Below the pieces are notes generated by a model. The model worked only from the letters and a program-made list of their open reading frames with translations, was not told the origin of the DNA and ran no database searches. A stretch of 64,000 nucleotides of DNA from Tragulus kanchil (Eukaryota; Chordata; Mammalia; Artiodactyla; Tragulidae), in assembly GCA_022376925.1 (NCBI GenBank), contig JAIOJX010000002.1, forward strand, positions 63,388,001 to 63,452,000. The letters are read 5' to 3'. Of the stretch, positions 26,496-37,488 are shown piece after piece (position 1 is the stretch's first letter; each line of letters opens with the position of its first letter). Made by a program: the position numbers and the translations under genes.

Positions 26496-27216
26496 ACCTC
26501 TGCTAACTTTACACTTTTCTGTAGCTTCCTCACCTCTCTAAGCCTTCATAGAATTAGAAAGTTCATGCCTTGTTCTGAATTTTTTGATGGGAGGGAATGT
26601 TTTATGGCTGATTTGATCTTCTATCCAGACCACTTGACCTTCCATATCAGTTGTAGGATTGTTTCAATTTCTTATTATCTGTGTTCACCAGAGGAGCACT
26701 TTTAATTTCCTTCAGTTTGGGTTCACACCTTGGCTAACTGTTTGGTGCAAGAGGCATAGCTTTTGACATGGTTTTTGGCATGCCTTCCTCAATAGGCTTA
26801 ATCATTTCCAGCTTTTGATTTAAAGTGAGAGACTTAGGATTCTTCCTTTTACTTGAACACTTACAGGTCACTGTAGGGTAATTGCTTGGCCTAATTTCAA
26901 TATTTTTGTGTCTCAGAATAGGGAGGCCCAAACACAGGGAGAGAGCTGGAGGAATGGCTGATAGAGTAGTCGCTACTATAGTGGAGTAGTCAACACACAC
27001 AACAGTTATTAATAAGTTTAAAATTTTAGTTGAGTGTAGTTTGTGGCATCGCCAAACAATTACAATGATATCAAAGATTACTGATCACAAATCACCATAA
27101 GATAGAGCGATTACAAGAATTACTGAAATGTAACAATATAACACAATTGGAAAAAATAAGTTATAGACTTGCTTGACACAGACCTTCAATTTGTAAAAAA
27201 TGCAATAAAGTGACAT
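26496..27216 (-). mobile_element. Tigger1-like transposon 5' part, second copy
   Basis: Copy of 25325-26045 within block J, with the same stops and frameshifts. Confidence 0.88.
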
Positions 27217-28415
27217 ATAAGAAAAGAACATTTGCCTGTATTTGATGATGAAAGACTGAATACTTCCCCTCCATCCAGAGATCAGAAGTGAAACGAGGAT
27301 GCCCATCCTACTACTTATATTCAGCATTGTGTAGAGATTCTAGAAAGTATAGTAGTCAGAAAATAATGAAAGGTATCTGTTACAGTTGAGAAAAGAAATA
27401 AAAGTCTTATTTTTCATATATAACATTCATTTTTAATAGAAAAATCTAATAGAATCTTTAAAAAAAAGTCTGCTAGTACTGATAAATGTTTTAGCAGAAC
27501 ACAGGATACAAAGTCATATAGAAAACAGTTGCATTGTTAGGTGCTAGCAATGTCTAAACAGCAACAAACACTATTCTCAACAACATCAAAATATGAAGCA
27601 TATAGGGATAATTCTGACAAAATGTGCAATGCCTGTACACTGAAAACTAGAAAACATCGTTGAGGGAAATTAAGGACCTAGATAATTAAAGAGATTCAGT
27701 GTTCAGAGAGAAAACGACCTAATATTCTTAAAATGCCAAGTCTCTTTAAATAGTTGTATAGATTAAATGTGATCTAAATCAAAATCTCAGAAAGTATTTT
27801 CGTATTGATTAATTAATAAGCTAATTCTGAAATGTATATGTGAAAATATAAATAACCTAGAAAGATAATAAACAACCATGAGAATGAAAAAGAAAGTTGG
27901 AAAATCATTGCCTGACTTCAGTCTTAATATGAAGCTACAGTAGTCAGGAAAGTATTAGTATCAAAATAAGCGATTTGACAAAAGGGTAGAATAGAGGTTT
28001 CAGAAACAGGACCAAAAAACTGCATGGATCTTTGACAATAATGAGGAAGGCAATTAATTGAAAAAAAGATAATCTTTTCCACAAGTGTTACTTGCACTGT
28101 GATAACTGGCTATCCATGTGCAAAAAAGAAGAAGTCTATCTACATTTTATAACATATACAAAAGATAACCTAATAGGCTAAAACTTCTAGAATGAAGGAT
28201 AGAATAAAACCTTTGTGACTTTGAATTAAGGAAAGACTTTTGAGATATGTCATTGATATGGCAAGACCAACAAAATAAAAGATTGATAAGTTGGACCTTA
28301 TCAAATTTTCAAACTTTACTTTGAAAGACATCATTAAGAGAATGAAAACAAAAACTTAAGACTGAAAAAAATAATTGCAAAGTATATATCTGATTGTGAG
28401 ATATATATATGCCTT
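27217..28415 (+). mobile_element. L1 ORF2, RT and 3' part, decayed
   Basis: Old plus-strand L1 ORF2. It contains GAAACGAGGATGCCCATCCT (the RT 'QGCPLSPLLF' region), GAAACAGTTGCATTGTTAGG, AAGCTACAGTAGTCAGG, and GAAAGACATCATTAAGAG at the end. All frames are broken. The same start is also at 26046-26272 (first copy of block J). It is interrupted by the LTR at 28416. Confidence 0.85.
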
Positions 28416-29264
28416 GTGTGACATGGCTGAATTGTGTCCCATGAAAATTCATATGTTGAAGCCCAAATGCCCCTTCCCCCAATGTGACTGTATTTGAATT
28501 TAGGGCTTTTTAGAAAGTAATTAAAGTGAAATGAGGTCATGAGTGTGAGATCCTAATGCAGTATGACTGGTGTCCTTAAGAGGCCAAGGCACCAGTACGG
28601 GGCCAGCCCGCAGAAGAGAAACGGCGGCGGGATTGCCCGTGGCCAGGCCATGGGAAGATCAGAGAGGGGTGAGCCTGCTGTCTGCCAACCCAGCCCCCTG
28701 GTGAGTGAAGGACAATCAGACACGACAGGGGCTCTGTCAAAGGAGTTCTGTTTTATTAGTGCAGATTTACAGCTTATATAGGCAAGTGAAGGGGGTTTCG
28801 CAAGGGACTTCCTATAGTTACACCAATCAAGCTAAAGGTCATGCAATTGTACGTCTACATCACAATAGGAATCTATGGTGAGCATGCATTGTCCTTGAGC
28901 GCGGAAACCAGGGGGACCAATCAGAAGTTTTGACAAACAACTTTAGATCACGCCCTCGTCTCTTCCTGTAGGCGCCATCTCAGCTCCAAACCACAAACAT
29001 GTGCTTAAGCTTCCTTATGCTTGCAAAGGTCCTCTTTCATTTTAGGGCCCCACACACCAGGAATGTGCATGCATAGAGAAAAGGCCCTGAGGTCACCGAA
29101 AGAAGGCAGTCATCTGAAAGCCAAGCCAAGAGACCTTGGGATAAAATAACCCTGGTTTCTCCTTGATCTTGGCCTTTCAGCCTCCAGAACTGTAAGAAAA
29201 TTAATTTCTCTTGTTTAGTCTGTCAAACTGTGATGTGTTGTTATGGCAGCCTATCAGATTAACC
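28416..29264 (+). mobile_element. ERVL-MaLR-like LTR inserted in L1
   Basis: LTR of MST/MLT type: GGCTGAATTGTGTCCCATG, AATTCATATGTTGAAGCCC, CCTCCAGAACTGTAAGAAAA and TTGTTATGGCAGCCTATC. It is interrupted by a younger ERV LTR at about 28591-29056. L1 sequence continues on the far side, so this LTR sits inside the L1. The second copy is at 29526-30374. Confidence 0.75.
28591..29056 (-). mobile_element. Solo LTR of an endogenous retrovirus
   Basis: Minus strand starts TGTGGGGCCCTAAAATGAAA. It has CCAAT-type TGATTGG boxes, a TATATAAGC promoter motif (plus 28771-28779) and an AATAAA signal (plus 28752-28757), then a U5-like GC-rich end. No viral genes flank it, so it is a solo LTR. Exact borders and family are uncertain. 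It looks younger than the MaLR-like LTR around it. The second copy is at 29701-30166. Confidence 0.8.
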
Positions 29265-29525
29265 CATATTCTCTGGAATACATATCAAACTCTTAAAGGT
29301 CAACAGTAAATAAAAGAGTTCATTTAAAAGTGAAACCCAAGAAAGACTTTTGAGATATGTCATTGATATGGCAAGACCAACAAAATAAAAGATTGATAAG
29401 TTGGACCTTATCAAATTTTCAAACTTTACTTTGAAAGACATCATTAAGAGAATGAAAACAAAAACTTAAGACTGAAAAAAATAATTGCAAAGTATATATC
29501 TGATTGTGAGATATATATATGCCTT

Positions 29526-30374
29526 GTGTGACATGGCTGAATTGTGTCCCATGAAAATTCATATGTTGAAGCCCAAATGCCCCTTCCCCCAATGTGACTG
29601 TATTTGAATTTAGGGCTTTTTAGAAAGTAATTAAAGTGAAATGAGGTCATGAGTGTGAGATCCTAATGCAGTATGACTGGTGTCCTTAAGAGGCCAAGGC
29701 ACCAGTACGGGGCCAGCCCGCAGAAGAGAAACGGCGGCGGGATTGCCTGTGGCCAGGCCATGGGAAGATCAGAGAGGGTGAGCCTGCTGTCTGCCAACCC
29801 AGCCCCCTGGTGAGTGAAGGACAATCAGACACGACAGGGGCTCTGTCAAAGGAGTTCTGTTTTATTAGTGCAGATTTACAGCTTATATAGGCAAGTGAAG
29901 GGGGTTTCCGCAAGGGACTTCCTATAGTTACACCAATCAAGCTAAAGGTCATGCAATTGTACGTCTACATCACAATAGGAATCTATGGTGAGCATGCATT
30001 GTCCTTGAGCGCGGAAACCAGGGGGACCAATCAGAAGTTTTGACAAACAACTTTAGATCACGCCCTCGTCTCTTCCTGTAGGCGCCATCTCAGCTCCAAA
30101 CCACAAACATGTGCTTAAGCTTCCTTATGCTTGCAAAGGTCCTCTTTCATTTTAGGGCCCCACACACCAGGAATGTGCATGCATAGAGAAAAGGCCCTGA
30201 GGTCACCGAAAGAAGGCAGTCATCTGAAAGCCAAGCCAAGAGACCTTGGGATAAAATAACCCTGGTTTCTCCTTGATCTTGGCCTTTCAGCCTCCAGAAC
30301 TGTAAGAAAATTAATTTCTCTTGTTTAGTCTGTCAAACTGTGATGTGTTGTTATGGCAGCCTATCAGATTAACC
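29526..30374 (+). mobile_element. MaLR-like LTR, second copy
   Basis: Copy of 28416-29264 in block K, again containing the ERV LTR. Confidence 0.75.
29701..30166 (-). mobile_element. ERV solo LTR, second copy
   Basis: Copy of 28591-29056 with one substitution and two single-base indels. Confidence 0.8.
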
Positions 30375-31138
30375 CATATTCTCTGGAATACATATCAAAC
30401 TCTTAAAAGTCAATAGTAAATAAAAGAGTTCATTTAAAAATGGGATTTGAATAGAAAACCCACCAAGAAAGATGTAAGACAGCAAAGAAGTGTATGAAAA
30501 GACCCATAGTATCATTACAAAAATGCAAATTAGAACCATAGAAAGATACCACAACCAATGGCTAAAAGATTCCACATACCACGTTTTGGAGAGGATGTGG
30601 AAAAAATTGTGACTCTCATGCAGTGATGAGAATGTAAAATGATACAATCATTTTGGAAAACAGTTTGTTGGTTTCTGGAAAAATTCAGCATACCCTTATC
30701 ATTTAATTCCTCTCTTTGGTATATAATCAGAAGAAATAAGAACCTATGTTCATACAATGACTTGACACAATATTTTTATATCAACTTTGTCATATACCCA
30801 AACTGGAAACAACCCTAAGACTCATCAGCAGATAAATGAATAAACAGATTGTGATAAAATCATACACTTGAAAACTATTCTAGACATAAAAAGTTATGAA
30901 CCGTCAATAACTATAATATGGGTAAATGTCAAAAATGATTCTGAGTGAAAGCAGCCAGAAAAAAATGAAAGAGTATATATAGTGTATGATTCTATGTATA
31001 TAAAATTCTTGGAAATTCGAACTAGTCTATAGTGACAGAAAGTAGATAAATGGTTAGGAGCTGGGAGAGTGTACATACAGAGTGTGACAGGTGCTAAGGA
31101 TGACAAAAGGGCTTGAGGAAGCTTTGTGGGATGATGGA
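30375..31138 (+). mobile_element. L1 3' region, continued
   Basis: Continues the interrupted L1: AAAAATGGGATTTGAATAG, GTATGAAAAGACCCATAG, GAGAGGATGTGGAAAAAATT and AAACTGGAAACAACCCTAAG are decayed versions of the L1 ORF2 end and 3' UTR. It is broken again by the LTR at 31139. Confidence 0.8.
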
Positions 31139-31793
31139 CGTTATGGACTGAAAGTGTTCCCTCAAAATTCACGTGTTGAAATCCTAACCTCCTAGTGTAA
31201 TGGTTTGGGAGATAGGCCCTTGAAAAGTAATCAGGTCGTGAGGGTGGAGACCTCATGAATAGAATTAGTGCCCTTATAAAATGGACCCCAGAGTTTCCCT
31301 GGTGGCCCAGTGGGTAAGGAGTCCACCATGCAGTGCAAGGGGCACCAGTTTGATCCCTGGCCCAGGGGTATCCTGCGTTCTGTGGAGTGGCTGAGCTGGT
31401 GTGCTCAATTACAAACCAGTGCCATGGAGCGCATGCGCCCAGAGCTAGTGCTCTGCAACAAGAGAGACCACTGCAACGGGAGGCCCCCATAGGCCAAAGA
31501 ATAAAGATGAATGAAAATAAATAAATAAATAAAACAATAAAAAGAGGCCAAAAAAAAAAAAAAAGAGAGAGAGAGAATGGGAGAGACTCCAGAGAACTCT
31601 TCTGCTCTGTTTCCACTATGTAAAGATATAAGATTTTGTCAGTCTTCCAACCAGGAGAGGGCTCTCACCAACTCAACCATGCTGGAACCCTCATCTTAAA
31701 CATTCAGCCTCCAGAACTGTGAAAAAATAAAATTCTATTATTTATAAACAACCCTGTCTACAGTACTTTGTTACAGCATCCTGAACTAAGAGA
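31139..31793 (+). mobile_element. MST-like (ERVL-MaLR) LTR with SINE inside
   Basis: Typical MST features: AAAATTCACGTGTTGAAATC, GTAATCAGGTCGTGAGGG, TTAGTGCCCTTATAAAATGG, then after the SINE CTCTCACCAACTCAACCATG, CCTCCAGAACTGTGAAAAAA and TTTGTTACAGCATCCTGAAC. The second, clipped copy is at 32360-32960. Confidence 0.88.
31294..31584 (+). mobile_element. tRNA-Glu SINE in MST LTR
   Basis: Plus-strand: TTTCCCTGGTGGCCCAGTGG (A box), CCAGTTTGATCCCTGG (B box), GGAGCGCATGCGCCCAGAGC body and GGCCAAAGAATAAAGATG, then AAATAAATAA and a long A run. GAC(C/T)CCAGAG at 31284 and 31585 is a target-site duplication. The second copy is at 32461-32738. Confidence 0.9.
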
Positions 31794-32000
31794 ATGGATT
31801 TGTTACTTAGTATGTGTTAGTTTTGTGGGTATATGAACATATTTAAAATACATCAAATTTTTATGTATCCCAGGAATGTGTGTATAAGTATTTTCAAGTA
31901 AAATCATATTTTGATATCCTTTTAAAAAAAATTATGTAACCTGAAATTTACTGTGTATAGATTATTCCTCAGTAGAGCTGTTAAAAATTAAACAATCCAT
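31794..32000 (+). mobile_element. L1 3' UTR tail
   Basis: Old L1 end: GGGTATATGAACATATTTAA, then TTACTGTGTATAGATTATTC and CCTCAGTAGAGCTGTTAAAA. Final piece of the L1 that began near 22940. The second copy is at 32961-33155. Confidence 0.75.
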
Positions 32001-32460
32001 TTTGGTGATTGAAAATATAACTTCAGATAACCAAGGATCTTAGAATGTATCTCAATAAAATTCAGATAATCAATTTTTATACATTTATGAAGTAAAAACC
32101 TGAAATTAATGAAAATAAAACCCAGAACATTTACCAAAAGACATTCAAATGAAATTAAATCATAATATGTACTTGTTTTCTTGTCATTTGCTTCATTTCC
32201 CTCTTGGAGAATGCCAAAAAATTATTTAAGAGCCTCTAGTTCATGTATCATTTCTTTTCATAGCAACAAATCATATTGTAAAACATTAATACTTCATTTC
32301 ATAAATTATAACACATTGTAGAATTAGGTGACTGTAAAAAGGAAGTGACAACTTTCTGGTAGTGTAATGGTTTGGGAGATAGGCCCTTGAAAAGTAATCA
32401 GGTCGTGAGGGTGGAGACCTCATGAATAGAATTAGTGCCCTTATAAAATGGACCCCAGAG

Positions 32461-32738
32461 TTTCCCTGGTGGCCCAGTGGGTAAGGAGTCCACCATGCAG
32501 TGCAAGGGGCACCAGTTTGATCCCTGGCCCAGGGGTATCCTGCGTTCTGTGGAGTGGCTGAGCTGGTGTGCTCAATTACAAACCAGTGCCATGGAGCGCA
32601 TGCGCCCAGAGCTAGTGCTCTGCAACAAGAGAGACCACTGCAACGGGAGGCCCCCATAGGCCAAAGAATAAAGATGAATGAAAATAAATAAATAAATAAA
32701 ACAAAAAAAAAAAAAAAAAAAGAGAGAGAATGGGAGAG
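32461..32738 (+). mobile_element. tRNA-Glu SINE, second copy
   Basis: Copy of 31294-31584 in block L with a simplified A-tail. Confidence 0.88.
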
Positions 32739-33566
32739 ACTCCAGAGAACTCTTCTGCTCTGTTTCCACTATGTAAAGATATAAGATTTTGTCAGTCTTC
32801 CAACCAGGAGAGGGCTCTCACCAACTCAACCATGCTGGAACCCTCATCTTAAACATTCAGCCTCCAGAACTGTGAAAAAATAAAATTCTATTATTTATAA
32901 ACAACCCTGTCTACAGTACTTTGTTACAGCATCCTGAACTAAGAGAATGGATTTGTTACTTAGTATGTGTTAGTTTTGTGGGTATATGAACATATTTAAA
33001 ATACATCAAATTTTTATGTATCCCAGGAATGTGTGTATAAGTATTTTCAAGTAAAATCATATTTTGATATCCTTTTAAAAAAAATTATGTAACCTGAAAT
33101 TTACTGTGTATAGATTATTCCTCAGTAGAGCTGTTAAAAATTAAACAATCCATTTTGGTGATTGAAAATATAACTTCAGATAACCAAGGATCTTAGAATG
33201 TATCTCAATAAAATTCAGATAATCAATTTTTATACATTTATGAAGTAAAAACCTGAAATTAATGAAAATAAAACCCAGAACATTTACCAAAAGACATTCA
33301 AATGAAATTAAATCATAATATGTACTTGTTTTCTTGTCATTTGCTTCATTTCCCTCTTGGAGAATGCCAAAAAATTATTTAAGAGCCTCTAGTTCATGTA
33401 TCATTTCTTTTCATAGCAACAAATCATATTGTAAAACATTAATACTTCATTTCATAAATTATAACACATTGTAGAATTAGGTGACTGTAAAAAGGAAGTG
33501 ACAACTTTCTGGTCAAATCTAGAGGAGACAAGGGACTAGCAGTAGCTTCTCATTTAACTGTGAATG

Positions 33567-33779
33567 CATGCTCAGTTTCTCAGTTGTGTCTGATTCTTTG
33601 CAACCCTATGGACTGTAGCCTGCCAGGCTCCTCTGTTCGTAGGATTCTCCAGGCAAGAATATTGGGGTGAATAGCCATTCCCTCCTCCAGAGGATCTCCT
33701 CAACCAGGGATCAAACTTGTGTCTCCTGCATCTCCTGCATTGCAGGTGGATTGTTTACCCATGAAACCACCTGGGAAGT
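33567..33779 (-). mobile_element. Bov-tA SINE
   Basis: Minus-strand Bov-tA with a small internal repeat (CTCCTGCATCTCCTGCATTG). A-region GTTGTGTCTGATTCTTTGCA, tRNA-like head TGAAACCACCTGGGAAGT. The second copy is at 34667-34879. Confidence 0.85.
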
Positions 33780-33840
33780 AGTCCAAAATAATTATTGTAA
33801 AACTAAATTTAAATCTTTGGTACTTTGTGTGTGTGTGAGA

Positions 33841-34022
33841 GTAAAAGTCACTCAGTCTTATTTGAATCTTTGCAACCTATGGATGAGCCATGGAATTCTC
33901 CAGACAAGGATACTAGAATGGATAGCCTTTCCCTTCTCCAGGGGATCTTCCCAATGTAGGAATCAAACTGGAGTCTCCTGCATTGCAGGCAAATTCTTTA
34001 CCAGCTGAGCTAACTGGGAAAT
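33841..34022 (-). mobile_element. Bov-tA SINE, neighbouring
   Basis: A separate, older Bov-tA in the same orientation: AGTCACTCAGTCTTATTTG, AATTCTCCAGACAAGGATAC, GCTGAGCTAACTGGGAAAT. The second copy is at 34941-35122. Confidence 0.82.
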
Positions 34023-35498
34023 ACCTTTGATATTTTAAGGTAGTTAGAATTTTTTGTTTGAGGAACAGTATACCTTTTCTCTAAATTGGTTAAATGTAAC
34101 CCATTCCTTTTAGAACTTGTAAATGATAGCAGTAAACAAAATACATTTCAGTGAACTTAATGAGCTTTATTCATATCTTAGACATATTTTTAGTCTGAAT
34201 ATAAATAAAGGGGAAGAGTTCTTCTAAAAGGAATGGGTTACTTTTAACCACTTTAGGGAAAATGTTTACTAATCCTTTAACAAAAGCGCCCTTACAGAGT
34301 AGAGATTCTAGAAACATGGCACTGGCAGTTATAGCAGAGATTTTGGATTTTCACAAATGCAACATATAAACAGAGAGCAAAACTACAGTAAAAATCAAAA
34401 CATGAAATTAAATCATAATATGTACTTGTTTTCTTGTCATTTGCTTCATTTCCCTCTTGGAGAATGCCAAAAAATTATTTAAGAGCCTCTAGTTCATGTA
34501 TCATTTCTTTTCATAGCAACAAATCATATTGTAAAACATTAATACTTCATTTCATAAATTATAACACATTGTAGAATTAGGTGACTGTAAAAAGGAAGTG
34601 ACAACTTTCTGGTCAAATCTAGAGGAGACAAGGGACTAGCAGTAGCTTCTCATTTAACTGTGAATGCATGCTCAGTTTCTCAGTTGTGTCTGATTCTTTG
34701 CAACCCTATGGACTGTAGCCTGCCAGGCTCCTCTGTTCGTAGGATTCTCCAGGCAAGAATATTGGGGTGAATAGCCATTCCCTCCTCCAGAGGATCTCCT
34801 CAACCAGGGATCAAACTTGTGTCTCCTGCATCTCCTGCATTGCAGGTGGATTGTTTACCCATGAAACCACCTGGGAAGTAGTCCAAAATAATTATTGTAA
34901 AACTAAATTTAAATCTTTGGTACTTTGTGTGTGTGTGAGAGTAAAAGTCACTCAGTCTTATTTGAATCTTTACAACCTATGGATGAGCCATGGAATTCTC
35001 CAGACAAGGATACTAGAATGGATAGCCTTTCCCTTCTCCAGGGGATCTTCCCAATGTAGGAATCAAACTGGAGTCTCCTGCATTGCAGGCAAATTCTTTA
35101 CCAGCTGAGCTAACTGGGAAATACCTTTGATATTTTAAGGTAGTTAGAATTTTTTGTTTGAGGAACAGTATACCTTTTCTCTAAATTGGTTAAATGTAAC
35201 CCATTCCTTTTAGAACTTGTAAATGATAGCAGTAAACAAAATACATTTCAGTGAACTTAATGAGCTTTATTCATATCTTAGACATATTTTTTAGTCTGAA
35301 TATAAATAAAGGGGAAGAGTTCTTCTAAAAGGAATGGGTTACTTTTAACCACTTTAGGGAAAATGTTTACTAATCCTTTAACAAAAGCGCCCTTACAGAG
35401 TAGAGATTCTAGAAACATGGCACTGGCAGTTATAGCAGAGATTTTGGATTTTCACAAATGCAACATATAAACAGAGAGCAAAACTACAGTAAAAATCA

Positions 35499-35808
35499 TA
35501 TGGATAGCATGGAATAAACAGCATGGATGAATCTGAGGGGCATTATGCTAAGTAAAATAAGTCAGACAGAGAAAAATTATAGTATTTTTCTCTTTATGGT
35601 ATTGCTTATATGTGAAATCTTAGAAAAGCTGACTTCATAGAAACAGAGAATAGTGGTTGCGCAGGGGTTGGGGAAGTGAAAATGGTCCTATAGGTCAAAT
35701 GGTACAAATTTTCAGCTATAAGAGTATGTTCTGAGAATATACATGAGTGTATATGTGATTATATATTCATGTTAATGTATAGCATAGTAACTAGAGTTAA
35801 CAGTGCAA
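35499..35808 (+). mobile_element. L1 3' UTR, host of BovB insertion
   Basis: GGATGAATCTGAGGGGCATT and AAGTAAAATAAGTCAGACAG, then ATATGTGAAATCTTAGAAAA, typical of mammalian L1 3' ends. It continues after the BovB at 37489-37580. The second copy is at about 36581-36890. Confidence 0.8.
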
Positions 35809-36404
35809 TTACTTTCTTGGGGTCCAAAATAACTGCAGATGGTGACTGCAGTCATGAGATTGAAAGATACTTGCTCTGTGGAAGAAAAGCTGTAACAAAC
35901 CTAGACAGCATATTAAAAAGCAGAGTTGTCACCTTGTCAACAAAAGTCCGTGTAGTCAAAGCTATGGTTTTCCCAGTAGTCATGTATGAATGTGAGAGTT
36001 GGACCATAAAGAAGACTGAGCACCAAAGTACTGATGCCTTGAAGTTGCACTGTTGGATAAGACTCTTGAGAATTCTTGACTACAAGGAGATCAAACTAAT
36101 CAGTCCTAAGGGAAAACAACCCTGCATATTCATTGAAAGGAATGATGCTGAAGCTGAAATTCCAGTACTTTCCCACTGATGCCAAGAGACAACTCAGTGG
36201 AAAAGGGCCTGGTGTTGGGGAAAATACAAGGCAGAAAGAGAAGGGGACAATAGAGGACAAGATGGTTACATGGCATCACTTAATCAATGGACATGAGTTT
36301 GAGCAGACTCTGGGAGATGGTAAAGGACAGAGAAGCCTGGTGTGCTGCAGCCCATGGGGTTGTAAAGAATTAGACTCAACTGGGTGACTTAACTGGAGTG
36401 AATA
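35809..36404 (+). mobile_element. BovB LINE, ORF2 C-terminus and 3' end
   Basis: Translation at 35769-36179 contains ITFLGSKITADGDCSHEI, NLDSILKSR and MVFPVVMYECESWTIKKTEH, the C-terminal end of BovB reverse transcriptase. A frameshift then moves to the frame with LINGHEFEQTLGDGK and LVCCSPWGCKELDSTG. GTAACTAGAGTTAA / GTTACTATAGTTAA beside the two ends is a likely target-site duplication. 5'-truncated and dead. Confidence 0.92.
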
Positions 36405-36890
36405 TGAGTTCTTCTAAAAGGAATGGGTTACTTTAACCATTTAGGAAAATTTTACTAATCAACAAAAGCGCCCTTACAGAGTAGAGATTCTAGAAACATG
36501 GCACTGGCAGTTATAGCAGAGATTTTGGATTTTCACAAATGCAACATATAAACAGAGAGCAAAACTACAGTAAAAATCATATGGATAGCATGGAATAAAC
36601 AGCATGGATGAATCTGAGGGGCATTATGCTAAGTAAAATAAGTCAGACAGAGAAAAATTATAGTATTTTTCTCTTTATGGTATTGCTTATATGTGAAATC
36701 TTAGAAAAGCTGACTTCATAGAAACAGAGAATAGTGGTTGCGCAGGGGTTGGGGAAATGAAAAATGGTCCTATAGGTCAAATGGTACAAATTTTCAGCTA
36801 TAAGAGTATGTTCTGAGAATATACATGAGTGTATATGTGATTATATATTCATGTTAATGTATAGCATAGTAACTAGAGTTAACAGTGCAA

Positions 36891-37487
36891 TTACTTTCTT
36901 GGGCTCCAAAATCACTGCAGATGGTGACTGCAGTCATGAGATTGAAAGATACTTGCTCTGTGGAAGAAAAGCTGTAACAAACCTAGACAGCATATTAAAA
37001 AGCAGAGTTGTCACCTTGTCAACAAAAGTCCGTGTAGTCAAAGCTATGGTTTTCCCAGTAGTCATGTATGAATGTGAGAGTTGGACCATAAAGAAGACTG
37101 AGCACCAAAGTACTGATGCCTTGAAGTTGCACTGTTGGATAAGACTCTTGAGAATTCTTGACTACAAGGAGATCAAACTAATCAGTCCTAAGGGAAAACA
37201 ACCCTGCATATTCATTGAAAGGAATGATGCTGAAGCTGAAATTCCAGTACTTTCCCACTGATGCCAAGAGACAACTCAGTGGAAAAGGGCCTGGTGTTGG
37301 GGAAAATACAAGGCAGAAAGAGAAGGGAACAATAGAGGACAAGATGGTTACATGGCATCACTTAATCAATGGACATGAGTTTGAGCAGACTCTGGGAGAT
37401 GGTAAAGGACAGAGAAGCCTGGTGTGCTGCAGCCCATGGGGTTGTAAAGAATTAGACTCAACTGGGTGACTTAACTGGAGTGAATAT
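36891..37487 (+). mobile_element. BovB LINE fragment, second copy
   Basis: Copy of 35809-36404 in block N, with three substitutions. Confidence 0.9.
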
Positions 37488-37488
37488 G

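Larger units (their letters stand above)
25130..27443. repeat. Duplicated block J, 25130-26272 and 26301-27443
   Basis: Offset 1171. The inner sequence looks identical. The spacer 26273-26300 resembles a degraded version of the BovB bases just left of 25130 (GTCTGACT...TTTGATCTTTC against GTCATGTCTGACTCTTTGTG), as a noisy read would give. Confidence 0.93.
28231..30439. repeat. Duplicated block K, 28231-29329 and 29341-30439
   Basis: Offset 1110. Differences: C 28638 / T 29748, a G-run change near 28668, a C insertion near 29909, and AAGGTCAACAG against AAAGTCAATAG close to the junction. The spacer 29330-29340 is GTGAAACCCAA. Confidence 0.95.
31193..33514. repeat. Duplicated block L, 31193-32359 and 32360-33514
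   Basis: Copies abut, offset 1167 then 1155 after a difference in the SINE A-tail (an AATAAAAAGAGGCC stretch in one copy, a longer A run in the other). The last ~210 bases are also the start of block M and so occur three times. Confidence 0.95.
33302..35498. repeat. Duplicated block M, 33302-34397 and 34402-35498
   Basis: Offset 1100-1101. One substitution (G 33872 / A 34972) and one T-run difference near 34187 (5 against 6 T). The last ~180 bases start block N and therefore occur three times. Confidence 0.95.
35316..37488. repeat. Duplicated block N, 35316-36405 and 36406-37488
   Basis: Offset 1089 falls to 1082 within the first ~60 bases because the second copy loses about eight single or few bases there (36421-36470). 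Later differences: G 35822 / C 36904, A 35831 / C 36913, G 36246 / A 37328, and an A-run change near 35679. Confidence 0.95.

Noticed and set aside
28563..28781. Open frame in the LTR region
   Set aside because: It lies antisense within the U5 part of a solo LTR; no retroviral gene is present.
30894..31616. 240-codon minus-strand open frame
   Set aside because: It runs across L1 3' UTR, an MST-like LTR and a SINE in antisense, so it is a chance frame through repeats. The copy in block L is truncated differently.
35769..36387. Two consecutive open frames that might be a gene
   Set aside because: Both translate as the C-terminus and 3' end of BovB reverse transcriptase, with a frameshift between them.
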